From Torymus aiolomorphi (taxonomy: Eukaryota; Arthropoda; Insecta; Hymenoptera; Torymidae): a stretch of DNA of 64,000 nt. This document shows positions 1 through 9,500 of this stretch, in pieces. Location of the stretch: assembly GCA_036365515.1 (NCBI GenBank), contig CM070873.1, positions 172,778,104 to 172,842,103 on the forward strand, written 5' to 3'. The notes beneath the pieces were generated by a model. It saw only the letters and a list, made by a program, of their open reading frames with translations. It searched no databases and had not been told where the DNA came from. The position numbers and the translations under genes were made by a program. Each line of letters opens with the position of its first letter. Position 1 is the stretch's first letter.

Positions 1-1227
1 GGCTAATGCTTCAGCGAATCGTACATATAATCTGACGCTACCGTGCTTAATCAAATTCCAATGAGTGCATTCGTTAGCCGACAGGTCGGGAGTTAAATCA
101 AACGCGAAAAGACAATAGCCATTAGGATATGATTCACGCGAGATTTGGTTACCCTCGTTAAGAAAATGTACGCCTGTTCCAGAAAATAACGTATGCTAAG
201 CATCAATGTATAATTTGCTAGCTCGAAAATTAGGTTGTAGTGGTTTAGAACGTATTTGTATACCGTCAACGTATAAGCATAGAAAATTTATATTAAAATG
301 TTCAAAGTTAAACGGATTTAGAGCTCGATCGCCATTGAAAGCCTTATTGTCAACAAACCCGATTATAATTCGCTTTGGCAGTTGACCTAATATTGTATTA
401 TCCAAAGTTTCACCGTGAATACCTCTATGCATTGTTACAGCTTTAAACACAACCCTTGTGAGAGGATATTTCGCAGTTGTCTTTGAAAGTGATTGGGCGT
501 GTGCTAGTAATATACCTGGACTAATTTTGACTCGCTTAACTAAAAGATTAGCTTCATCAATATGTACAGAGTAACAGCCCGTAGGATCCATGAGACAAAA
601 ACTATCGCGACACCTTACTAATCGCACTCTTACCATGACACCGTTTATTAACAATTTTTCTTGATTGAACACGTCGCAGTGAAGATGGCCAATCATGTCA
701 ACTTTTGTTGCCGACAGTAATTTGCGACGTTACACAAGGCCTGCATTTGCATCTTGATCGTCGTCTATTTTTTCAGCAGTATCGTTGTACCACAGCACAC
801 TCATCAAATGCGAATTTTTTGCAGCAGGTCCATCATTTAATAAAGTTTCAAGGTACGCTCTGTAAGCGTACGCGTTTGTAGGCGGTGATACCGGTTTTTG
901 ATTAAAAAATACATCCACTTGATTAAATAAATAATGCATAAAATTATTGACAGGACCGACATTGGGTACCTGGTCTGTGACGGCTTGTGGTACGTCAACC
1001 GTAGTTTGTAGACTTACTCGCAGACTAAGCATCGTGTGAGCAAGATCAATATATTCTTCACCATTGCCCGGTAACACAAATTCCATAGGTGAGTCATCAG
1101 TTAAAGACGATATTGGTTTATATTGTATCCAGTGTGAATTTTCTATCGTTGTTTGAGTAGGAGGAATTTCAAACAGAAACAACTCCGACTTGAGACACTC
1201 GCGCGAATGGGTGTGTAAAAATGCCAT
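1..1227 (-). pseudogene. Polinton hexon-like major capsid protein, broken by two stops and cut by the window edge
   Basis: Reads leftward from an ATG at 1227. The frame is open for 165 codons to a TAA at 730-732, open again in the same frame to a TAG at 196-198, and open from there to base 1, so the gene is cut by the window edge. The pieces carry stretches I recognise from Polinton/adintovirus major capsid proteins (MIGHLHCDVFNQEK just after the first stop, GSVRLYVRFAEAL at the edge). These proteins fold as a double jelly-roll and form the hexon-like capsid shell. Both lesions are nonsense changes without a frame change, which suggests point mutation rather than sequencing indels. It follows the basic virion protein by a few bases, as in a late capsid gene cluster. 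Family call is confident; a working protein from this copy is unlikely without stop readthrough. Confidence 0.85.
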
Positions 1228-1232
1228 CTTAT

Positions 1233-1808
1233 CTATCCAAAAATATCTCTCGTGGTTCTCTTCTTCTTTTGTTTCGTTTGTTTTCTCTTAGCCTTGCCTC
1301 TTTTCGAACTATTAGACTTGCGTTTTCTTGTTTTCCTTTTTCTAGAGCTGCTCTTCTTCTTTTTACCTCTGTAATTTGTATCAGAGCCAGCGCCCATTCG
1401 CAACTGAAGTGGTAAGCCGTAGCATGGTAATTTATATCCAGACCCCTCCATTAGCTTATCCAATTTCTCCTCTGCTTTTCGTTTGAGAACTTCGCCAGAT
1501 TCTTTAAAGCGTTTGCGAATCGACTCTTTAAACGGAGTGTTTCGCTCGGTAACATCAGACATAATGTTCATACCAGTACGCACAGCCTCCTTCCCAACAG
1601 CTTTGGCTCCACGAGTGAAAAGTGGGAGAACGCGACGGAAAATTTCAGCCAAAAATGAACCAATACCGCCGTGCCCCCTTTGGTAGGGGGATCCAACGTA
1701 AATACGTCCGACCCCACCATTAATCCGTTGACCCCCACCAAACACCTCCCCATCGCTGTATCCACCGCCAACTTGCATGTTGAAGTATTTTTGGTAACGA
1801 TCCATCAT
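1233..1808 (-). CDS. Polinton basic virion protein (possibly pVI/core-like)
   Basis: Intact 191-codon frame starting with two consecutive ATGs at 1808 and 1805. The N-terminal third is rich in glycine (GGG and GGQ clusters). Residues around 49-80 form a likely amphipathic helix beginning GIGSFLAEIFRRVLP. The last 45 residues are a dense Lys/Arg/Ser tail suited to DNA binding. Similar proteins sit beside the capsid genes in Polintons and adintoviruses and have been compared with adenovirus minor or core proteins; I infer a virion role from that position and from composition, not from a firm domain. It lies 6 bp from the hexon start and 18 bp from the penton stop, so it is probably expressed together with them. 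Confidence 0.6.
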   Translation of the reverse strand: MMDRYQKYFNMQVGGGYSDGEVFGGGQRINGGVGRIYVGSPYQRGHGGIGSFLAEIFRRVLPLFTRGAKAVGKEAVRTGMNIMSDVTERNTPFKESIRKRFKESGEVLKRKAEEKLDKLMEGSGYKLPCYGLPLQLRMGAGSDTNYRGKKKKSSSRKRKTRKRKSNSSKRGKAKRKQTKQKKKRTTRDIFG

Positions 1809-1825
1809 TGTATTAAAACTGAATT

Positions 1826-2617
1826 CTAGTCAAGTTTCTTGAAATGAAGTGTCACCGTCAGAGTACCGTAATCGAATGGGATCGCACGTCCACTTTGGTC
1901 CCTTATATCGATTTCAATTGTCTGAAATGAGTTGAATAATAAAGGTATGTACATGGGTGGGGAGAAACTCTTGATTCTCGTACTATCATACGTGTAATCA
2001 TCGCCGATGTTTAACGATACTGCTCGCAACAATCGCGATTGAACATCACCTATTACGTAAGGTTCGCAAATATCGCTATAAATCATAAGCATGGATGGAA
2101 GCCCATTGGAGAGATGAGCAGGTCTATCACTTACTACTGATTCTTCATCTCTTATAAAAATACTATTCATGCGTTCGAATCCCAAAATTTTTCGCAACTT
2201 CTTGGATAAAAAAAGTTGGTGACTGAATTCAGAGCAAGTTATCTTTGTACAAACTCTGTAGACTGTCACGTAACCACCGGGATCGACACCGAATTCCAAA
2301 TGGCCCTCTATACAGTTTATATTATTTAGCTCACTTATTATAATGTTTATATCTCTGTAAATTCCTGGACGAACCAGCGACACTGTAGTACTAACATTTT
2401 TTGCCATTGTCTCTAGAGTCGAATGTGGAATGAGATTAAGCGAAACTGTCCTATCCGGTTGCTCGGAAGGTACGTGTTGAAACGTCAACGGAATTTGAAC
2501 CTCCGTAAGCGCGACTGAACACGAACCTTGAAGACGTATCTGCTGAGGGAGTTGCGTGATGAAACGTGTCGTGGTATTTTCCGCAAAATAATTCATGCTG
2601 CTGTTGCTCGGCAACAC
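1826..2617 (-). CDS. Polinton penton-like minor capsid protein (single jelly-roll)
   Basis: Open frame of about 260 codons. The N-terminal stretch LPSNSSMNYFAENTTTRF and the following QIRLQGSCSVALTEVQIP match the conserved start of Polinton minor capsid proteins, which fold as a single jelly-roll and occupy the five-fold vertices like the adenovirus penton base. The usual initiator a few codons upstream of LPSN is not an ATG here: the frame extends upstream through a lysine codon. The first usable ATG is at 2596, inside the conserved block, so the normal start may be lost or translation may begin at a non-ATG codon. No internal stop is seen and the C-terminus (HFKKLD) looks complete. It sits between integrase and the basic virion protein. 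Confidence 0.82.
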   Translation of the reverse strand: MLPSNSSMNYFAENTTTRFITQLPQQIRLQGSCSVALTEVQIPLTFQHVPSEQPDRTVSLNLIPHSTLETMAKNVSTTVSLVRPGIYRDINIIISELNNINCIEGHLEFGVDPGGYVTVYRVCTKITCSEFSHQLFLSKKLRKILGFERMNSIFIRDEESVVSDRPAHLSNGLPSMLMIYSDICEPYVIGDVQSRLLRAVSLNIGDDYTYDSTRIKSFSPPMYIPLLFNSFQTIEIDIRDQSGRAIPFDYGTLTVTLHFKKLD

Positions 2618-2650
2618 AATATAAAGCTGATCTTTAATTTTAAAATTTTT

Positions 2651-3730
2651 TTATATATTCGTCAATTTATTCACTCTAACCCAGGAATTGAACTTATCGC
2701 TGTATCCTTTCCACTTTACAAAATATTCTTTAGACGAACCTTTGCCTCTAGTTTTCAAAATTTCATCAATTTCAAAAACGTCTGTAGTTAAATTTTTACG
2801 TACTCTGCACAATTCTTCGGCGTAGAGAAAACCGTCAATTTCCTCACCTCCCAAGTCTTCTAAATAATAAACTGCAGGCGGACGCGTCGTTGAGATTCGT
2901 GTAATTTTAAAAATCTCTAGTGTCCAGCCACACTCATATCCTTTAGCGAAAACGTTCTTTGCACGACTGACGCGCACCAAGTCACCGACGCAGTATTTAA
3001 GAGTTTTAAAAACACGATTACCATATCGACGTTGTAAATTTTCACGAGCTTTGGCTGCATTGTACAGTGTTACGACTGCTGATATCATTTTTGTGGCCGA
3101 ATGTTTGGTATGATTGTACGCCTCTACCATATTCTGCAAAACATCAACATACCTTCGAGTATTTTTGTGAGTAAAATATCGCCATATTCTTTCTTTTATA
3201 GTTCTTATGAATCTTTCCACAATGGCCGCTTTTACGTCTGAACTGCGTACCACTCTAAACGCTATACCGTGCTTTGAGAGAGCCCTCTGCAACGCCCCGC
3301 CGATAAATTCTTTACCTTTATCATTTTGAAGACATATTAGTTTCCGTCCGTTACTTCTCGACAAAATACGCAGAAAAGCATCAGCGACAGTTCTTGAAGT
3401 TTTGTCCTTGACAGGTTCAGCCCATGCGTATTTGCTGAGAACATCGATAACGGTTAAAAAGCAGCTGTAGCCATCGTTGTAATATTTTATAGATCTCATG
3501 TCCATCAAATCAGCTTCCCACACGTCGTCGAAATTGCGCACATTATAATTACGTCTAGGAAAACAATGTCGAACAGGTCTATGCAAGTTATAAGCGTCTT
3601 GACTCTCAAGCCATTCAATAACACATTGACGATCGTATTTTTTATGCGTAGCTCGCAAAAGTTTATCAGCACCAGTGTACACCGAAGGCCGATGTGCTTC
3701 GTAATAAGGTTTTTCAAACGTTTTATTCAT
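2651..3730 (-). CDS. Polinton integrase (retroviral-type, C-terminal chromodomain)
   Basis: Intact 359-codon gene with ATG at 3730. The catalytic core shows Asp74 (EADLMDM), Asp137 (LQNDKGKEF) and Glu172 (IVERFIRT); the 35-residue spacing between the second Asp and the Glu is the classic D,D-35-E arrangement of retroviral integrases. The C-terminus from about residue 318 is a chromodomain (EYFVKWKGYSDKFNSWV), which in this family is thought to guide insertion to marked chromatin. The enzyme joins the element's ends to host DNA. The start overlaps the last bases of the phospholipase gene. It is the best preserved enzyme of the element, while polymerase and ATPase are broken, so this copy could supply integrase without being able to replicate itself. 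Confidence 0.92.
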   Translation of the reverse strand: MNKTFEKPYYEAHRPSVYTGADKLLRATHKKYDRQCVIEWLESQDAYNLHRPVRHCFPRRNYNVRNFDDVWEADLMDMRSIKYYNDGYSCFLTVIDVLSKYAWAEPVKDKTSRTVADAFLRILSRSNGRKLICLQNDKGKEFIGGALQRALSKHGIAFRVVRSSDVKAAIVERFIRTIKERIWRYFTHKNTRRYVDVLQNMVEAYNHTKHSATKMISAVVTLYNAAKARENLQRRYGNRVFKTLKYCVGDLVRVSRAKNVFAKGYECGWTLEIFKITRISTTRPPAVYYLEDLGGEEIDGFLYAEELCRVRKNLTTDVFEIDEILKTRGKGSSKEYFVKWKGYSDKFNSWVRVNKLTNI

Positions 3731-4253
3731 TGTTCGAGATTATTATTTTGTCTATTTTCTTCTTATCCTTTGGTTTCTGTTCCTTCGTCTTCTTATCCTT
3801 TTTTATTTGTCCATGCTTTGGTTTTTTATCTTTCTTGTCTCGTTTCCTGATAACATTCTTGATACGCAAAAAAAATTTTTCAAAAGTTATCTTGCTAACC
3901 ATGCAGCAAGCTGTCATCATCGCGACTGTTCTTTCGTCAGACGGCGTTTCCTCGGCGAGCATACGAGAGAAGGCATATCGCGCTAAAACTCGGTCGGCTT
4001 GACGACGGTCACTGTTCGTGTCAGCATAAGCTAGATCATACTGTCGGCAGGTCTCATCTAACGGATTGATTCCAACGTCGCTACGTTCGATACGCTCTGC
4101 TAGCTTAGTTCCGGGTCCGCAAAATTTGTAATGCGGTACATGCATTTCAAACGGTAATAAATCAACGAGTGCATTTAGAACGCTGTTTTTCTCTTGTTCT
4201 TCTTCTTGAGAATTTATTAGCGCAGCCCGAATGTCTTCCTCATTCCGCGCCAT
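3723..4253 (-). CDS. Phospholipase A2-domain protein with altered catalytic site
   Basis: Intact 176-codon gene, ATG at 4253. Residues 42-80 match the secreted/parvovirus-type phospholipase A2 fold: a calcium-loop motif CGPGTKL (45-51) and the helix DETCRQYDLAY (66-76). In the family the helix normally reads HD-x-x-Y, with histidine as general base; here the codon is TAT (Tyr72), so the catalytic His is missing while Asp73 and the following Tyr are kept. The C-terminus from about 137 is a Lys-rich tail. In parvoviruses this domain breaches endosomal membranes; Polinton and adintovirus capsid clusters often carry a relative. It overlaps the next upstream gene by 14 bp and the integrase start by 8 bp. 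Either enzymatically dead or structural; no stop is present. Confidence 0.78.
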   Translation of the reverse strand: MARNEEDIRAALINSQEEEQEKNSVLNALVDLLPFEMHVPHYKFCGPGTKLAERIERSDVGINPLDETCRQYDLAYADTNSDRRQADRVLARYAFSRMLAEETPSDERTVAMMTACCMVSKITFEKFFLRIKNVIRKRDKKDKKPKHGQIKKDKKTKEQKPKDKKKIDKIIISNNE

Positions 4254-5103
4254 GACAGTATTTCAAAGTGTGGTGGTGAGACCTTTTTTTTTCAGCTGAC
4301 TTCTTTTTTCTTCTTCTTTCGGGTTGCGTTGGATCTGATTCATCAGCGGCGCTGTCGCCGCTACTCTGAACTCTCAAAATAGGATCGGAAGGCGGTGTAG
4401 TAAAAGTACTGTTTTCTAAATGCTCACTGGTCGGCAAGGATCTGGTAACGTCGTTCCAAACACGTTTGTTACCTATAAACTCTCGGGGTACAATTGTTTG
4501 GCGAAGAGCGACAGCGAACTGAAGATGACCAGGCGGAGCCCTCCTTATTCTATCTCTCATTGCGTCATTCACCAAGTCGACAATGTTGGCTCCGGGCACA
4601 ATCGTGCCATCTATCGTTACAGCTCCGTTGGCATCCCAAATTACTTTACCACCAGCTCGCAAGCATCGCACGAGCTGTTTGGCTTTCGTTTTGTACTTTT
4701 TCGGGTCGGTATAGATAATGTTTGCGTCAATGAACTCATCGGTTTCCTCCTTCTCCTCCTCCTTCTCCTCCTCCTCGTTCTCCTCCTCCTCCTCTTGCTG
4801 CTCATTATCGTCCACCGTATTAGATTCGCTGACACTGTCATTCTTTTGTTCTTTTTTATACTTATCTCCGCCTTCGGTTCCTTTAAAGTGAAGATATCGC
4901 TGTAAAACTTGACGGTAGAGAGTCCACTTTTCACGATCTCCTTTGTATGTTGGTGAGTTTAATATTTCGCTCATTTCAGCATCGACTTTACTCGTCACCG
5001 ATCCCGGTGTTTGCACATATTTTATCTTGTCTTTTCCAAGCATGGTTTGCAAACTTTCAAGGCTCTCTTGCGGTAGGAGAATCATCTTTCTCGCGTGTTC
5101 CAT
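4240..5103 (-). CDS. Conserved Polinton protein of unknown function (acidic middle, basic tail)
   Basis: Intact 287-codon gene, ATG at 5103. The first 75 residues (MILLPQESLESLQ, then VDAEMSEILNS and YRQVLQRYLHF) resemble a protein that recurs in animal Polintons between the packaging ATPase and the phospholipase or integrase genes. I know no assigned function. A Glu-rich run (about residues 103-122) and an Arg/Lys-rich tail (RRRKKKSAEKKR) flank a middle segment with IDGTIVPGANIVDLVNDAMR. It starts 3 bp after the stop of the small basic protein and overlaps the phospholipase start, so the cluster is compact. A virion-assembly or scaffold role is only a guess from position. Confidence 0.65.
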   Translation of the reverse strand: MEHARKMILLPQESLESLQTMLGKDKIKYVQTPGSVTSKVDAEMSEILNSPTYKGDREKWTLYRQVLQRYLHFKGTEGGDKYKKEQKNDSVSESNTVDDNEQQEEEEENEEEEKEEEKEETDEFIDANIIYTDPKKYKTKAKQLVRCLRAGGKVIWDANGAVTIDGTIVPGANIVDLVNDAMRDRIRRAPPGHLQFAVALRQTIVPREFIGNKRVWNDVTRSLPTSEHLENSTFTTPPSDPILRVQSSGDSAADESDPTQPERRRKKKSAEKKRSHHHTLKYCHGAE

Positions 5104-5105
5104 CT

Positions 5106-5450
5106 TTATTTATTCACGAGATTAGCAAGAAGCGTGGCAATCAGAGGTGCTAGCAGAGCAGGCAAAAAACCACCACGTTGCACTATAATGTTTCTTCTTC
5201 GTTGTAAAGTGATATCCGGTGATGCTAGCTTTCGCAGAACTTTTGCATGCTTACGCAGCCGACCCTTGTGACCTTTACTTAACGGAACGTTACCTATCAA
5301 TACGTTTAAAGCGCACTCGCAAATACGACGAACCAATTTTGCATCAGCTTTCTGTAAAACTGCTTTCCGCTGTTCTTTGTTAAAATGGTACAATGTCGCC
5401 AAGACGGTAGCATCTTTTCGACCAAAAGGATAACGCGTTTTTGTAGTCAT
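5106..5450 (-). CDS. Small basic protein with hydrophobic C-terminus (pX/core-like)
   Basis: Intact 114-codon gene, ATG at 5450. A basic segment (RRRNIIVQRGG) is followed directly by a hydrophobic stretch (FLPALLAPLIATLLANLV) and a short polar end. This basic-then-hydrophobic pattern is the hallmark of a small protein found widely in Polintons and adintoviruses and compared with adenovirus core peptide X. That role (DNA condensation or membrane contact in the virion) comes from literature on relatives, not from this sequence. Its first base coincides with the last base of the ATPase gene, and it ends 2 bp before the next start. Confidence 0.65.
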   Translation of the reverse strand: MTTKTRYPFGRKDATVLATLYHFNKEQRKAVLQKADAKLVRRICECALNVLIGNVPLSKGHKGRLRKHAKVLRKLASPDITLQRRRNIIVQRGGFLPALLAPLIATLLANLVNK

Positions 5451-6125
5451 TACAACGCCACGATTGGAACTTGATTTTGACTGTTTGTCAGTTGTTTTCG
5501 CGGTACGTAAACGTACTGGTACTCATCATCGGGGAAAATACACGTTCGAAATCGACAGTTATCCAATGTGGTTTGCTTCAGATCCAACAAGAGGTAGCCA
5601 AAAGCTTGCGATGTTGCGTCCCGGTAGGCTTCTTCTAAAAATCGAGGATTTCCAGGATATACTTGCCTGGCAAGATGACGTATCTGGGCACGATCTCGCA
5701 AATTCCTAAAGATTACAATGTACTGAGCGTTCAAAGATATGTCGCACTGGCCTTTGCCTTGATGGAAGATGTTTTGAGTGATAAAAATCACGCTCAAGTT
5801 GTTGTGATGACTACCTTTCGTAAAGAGATTCACTATGGCTCCTCCAGAGGACGATTCGCACATGAGGTCGTCGATGATGATCAACTTAGGTTTCGGATCG
5901 TTAAGCCAATCGGTGTTTTGCGGTAGACCTTCGCGAAATTCAACGTCTTTACCCAGATCTCTGTATCCCGATTGCCATTCACCGTAATAAAGAATTAATA
6001 CGCTCGAAGCGAGTGTCGCTCAAATGGTCAATGTCTTTCAGAAATTTTTTAACAAATACTGTTTTACCGCAACCGGTGGGGCCACTCAACGTACACGTCC
6101 ACGGATGTTTCCAGCGCGTGTCCAT
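5450..6125 (-). pseudogene. Polinton packaging ATPase (FtsK/HerA type), frameshifted
   Basis: Reading leftward from ATG at 6125, the first segment has a perfect Walker A motif GPTGCGKT (6083-6060) and stays open to a TGA at 5981-5979. The homologous reading then continues in another frame from about 6000, giving Walker B IIIDDLM (from 5884) and a downstream ITQN sensor-like motif, ending at 5450. One frame change lies between about 5985 and 6003. The protein belongs to the HerA/FtsK superfamily and pumps genomic DNA into capsids. The conserved C-terminal half is open, so the lesion looks recent. It is the first gene after the GC-rich block, so its promoter is probably there. Confidence 0.85.
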
Positions 6126-6127
6126 AA

Positions 6128-6580
6128 TTCACACTGACTGGGCACTCTGAAACACTTCTCCCGAAGAGCTCGTAACCGCGCCTCGGAGTCCCTCCCCGTG
6201 CGCGGCCGCTCGCGAGTCCGCGAGCTTTGTGGTGGGGCTAGCTCCGCGGCAAAGCAGCTCTTTCGCCGGCGCAGTGGTGGGCAATAAGCTCTTAACTGCT
6301 GCGCCTCCCGCGGCCGCTAAAACAGTTTGTTGGGGCGCACCACCAGCCAATGAGGTCTTTTCTGGTGCGCCATCGCCATTTGGGGGGGCGCATCAGCAGC
6401 CAATGAGCTCTTTTCTGGTGCGCCACCGCCGCTTGGGGGCGCACCAGCAGCCAATGAACTCTCTTCTGGTGTGCCGCCGCCGCTAATCACAACGATGGAG
6501 CACAGCGGTAGCCAATGAGCTGTTTTTATACTGTAGCGCCACCGATCACGAGTGCGCTCCTTCCGTTGCTACACCAACGT
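6128..6580. promoter_or_regulatory. GC-rich intergenic block with CCAAT-loop hairpin repeats and a TATA box
   Basis: The only long gap inside the Polinton cluster, between the polymerase stop (6583) and the ATPase start (6125), and clearly more GC-rich than its neighbours. From about 6330 to 6490 a roughly 54-bp unit repeats three times. Each unit has GGCGCACCA paired with TGGTGCGCC around a loop holding AGCCAATGA. A fourth CCAAT lies near 6512. On the minus strand TATAAAAA occurs at about 6535-6528, oriented toward the ATPase and capsid genes. I infer a promoter for the late gene run. The + strand frame through this block is a shadow of composition. Confidence 0.45.
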
Positions 6581-6582
6581 CA

Positions 6583-9500
6583 CTAGGTTTCCAGGGTATG
6601 GTTCTCTGATGCGTCACTAGTAGACGGACCGCGAATGTAGCCGTATGGATAACTTTTACTTAACGCGACGAATCTTCTCTTTCCGTACACGGTTTTACAC
6701 GTCTTTGTTTCATTTTGCGTTATTACCTCGTGGAATGCTGTTCGTCGAATAGCAAAATTAGTTAGCAATATCTCACTACCCGGTGAAGTGATCATCTCGC
6801 GAAGAGTGTCAAAATTTATTTGTAGACTATTGGAGTAATTTAGCTTTATGCCTTTTATTTTACACACGTACTCTTCATTTCCGTCCGGTTTTTTAAATTT
6901 GTACGCGTAAAATTTTGGACCTCCGGATAAAAACGAGGTTATGTACGTATCGTTTCCTCTACTAGCCAATTCGTCCGTGAGTTCACCTAGAGCTACACCT
7001 GTTGGTAAATCGCGCTCGCCACTAGCCTCTCTGCTGACATAAAAAACAGAATCCCTATCGTAGTAGAGAGCTCGGGGTCCCAAAGCGTGCAAGTACTTGA
7101 ATAGCTCCAGTCGGGCCTGTGCTGTTGTAAAGGCGGCAATCACAACACTTGTCGTTAGAGATGACCGCAGAGCTTCGTTTTTGTAACACCAGTTGGCGTA
7201 GAGTGTTTCGCCATTGACTGGTATAATTCCGTTAACGTCTATTTCTGGGCTGGTAAGTAACTCTGTCAATCTTTCTGGTTTAGTAACGACTTCTGTCTGT
7301 GCCATGTTTTCATGTTGACCAAATTTACCCCATAAAGAGTTTAGGCATAGTTTTGCGACTGATCTTAGACCTGCGTTGTGTTGTATCGCGTCTTTATTTA
7401 AACTAATAGCTTCATTGATTTTCAATTCTTTTAAGTATTCTTCTTTATCTTGTTCGGCTAGACAACCAGGTGGAAAACCAGACGCCATAGTTTTTTGCGC
7501 GAAAAACTCGTCGATATACTCGGCAAATATTCCACCTTTGTGTTCATTTTGGTTATATTGCGTCATCTCGTATTGCCAAATCTCGTAAACGCGTTGAACA
7601 GTATAACCCAGTTTGACAGCCTCTTAAACCTCTTCGAACACCCATGTTCTCCGTAAAATTCGGTCGTTTGGGTCTTGATGCGGACAATCTTCTTGGATCA
7701 TTTGTTCGCAACACGTGCGACATAGTGGAAATATTAGTTTACCGTGCATTCTTACCGGTAATAAGGGGTGGTATAGGTTTTGCGGTGGAAGTACTTCGCA
7801 CTTTATTAAACCGTTAACTAGAAATACGTCGTTGTTTACCCCCATGCCATGTCTACATTCCTCCCGGCCAACATATATTTTAGGATGTCCAATAGGGTAT
7901 TTGCGGCGCTTGCAAATAAACGGATATAACGAGCAAACATCCACGTACTTGATCTTCTCTTGCTCTTGACAATCATACATTTTGATGGTATTGCCTGTGC
8001 GTCCGCTGAAAAACGCATGTCGAGGATCCAGTGGTTTTTGGTTCTCGTCGTCCGTACTCTCTTGAATAAAATGCCGAAGCTCTTCGTTTTGTGAAACTTC
8101 TTTTTGAAAGTCGCACTCCCATTTTTCGATTAATTCGTAATTACTCTCTTTTATCTTCCTACTTACGGCTAAAGTCCTTTCAAACCTATCGTCCATTGAA
8201 TCACCGGTTGACAAAGCTAAATCTCGATTTATTCTATAACATCGAGGGCAGCCATGCCAAAAACATCCGTGAAATTGTAATACCAAGCCTCGGTGATCTT
8301 CTTCATCTTTCGGTGAGCTGTAACCGTCGACGACGATTCTTTTCTCCATCCAGGACAACCAGTACACAGCCTTCTTGGATTGATTGTCAGTCCATCTATA
8401 TCCACCAGGTGGTATAATACCTATTTGATTTTTTTTTTTAATTTTTTTCTAAAAACACGCATACAAGCCGAGGCTATAGTTGTACACTCGGCAAAAGGAT
8501 CCACACTGAATTTCATAAAATTTTTTCGAAAAGCTAAACACGCGAATCTTAAAATTGTAACGTCTTGTTTACAGTATTTTTCAATTTCTTTCTGAAAATT
8601 GAATAAATACCCGCACGATGTTTATTCGATGTGCCATTTCAAAAGACGTTCTCTTTCCTTGCTACTCATAGAATCGGGTGAATATACACTTAGAGGCGGA
8701 AGTGGTCCCACGTACGACTGATTTTGAGGCGTGTTAAATAAGTGTGGGAATGTACCTTTTTCCAGTTCTGGTAAATCGTACGCTTTTGGTAAACTACTCA
8801 AAGGCATGTGAAAATAATTCAAATTATCTATGAACTTTGCGTGTAGGATCTCTAATAAAATTATTTTTGAACCATTCATTACCACTGTTGGTGTGGTACG
8901 TTGATTATCGTATTTTTCGACGATATACTTGAATACAAATTGAGCGTCGAAACCTTGTGAGTTATGAGCGATGCATATAATTTTTTTTAATTGCTGTCTT
9001 GGTGCTAATACAAACTCAACCAATTGTTTCACAGGATTATTTTGGAACACATACTTGCGAATACCGCAATGGTCGCATCTAACTGCAATATCGGTTATCT
9101 CCACACAGAAACTACATATCTGCTGAAGAACGCGTAAATTAGGAACGTGGATTTTTCTTTCGTCGTCTCCCAATATTTCTATCGTTTGTTGAGTCTCGAA
9201 GTCATAAAATAAATACATAAAAGTGTTTTTTGTTTCTTCTTTTGTTTGTATAGTTTGCATATAACACAGATGACCGTTTGGCGTGTATAATTTACATGTC
9301 CTACAAAAAGATACACCGCACTCATGTTTTCTACTGTTCGTTAAACGTATTGTTCTAAAACAGATTTGGTATATTTTTATCTTATCGCATACACTGTTAG
9401 TCTTGTTAAATGATGATTTTTTAAAATGATTTTCATAACATGAGTCGCCAAAAAACGATCTGAAACACAGTTTACATGTTTTGAGATTTCCAAACATATC

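Noticed and set aside
4420..4905. 161-codon frame on the + strand
   Set aside because: It is the antisense of the acidic Polinton protein; its Leu run mirrors the Glu-rich codons.
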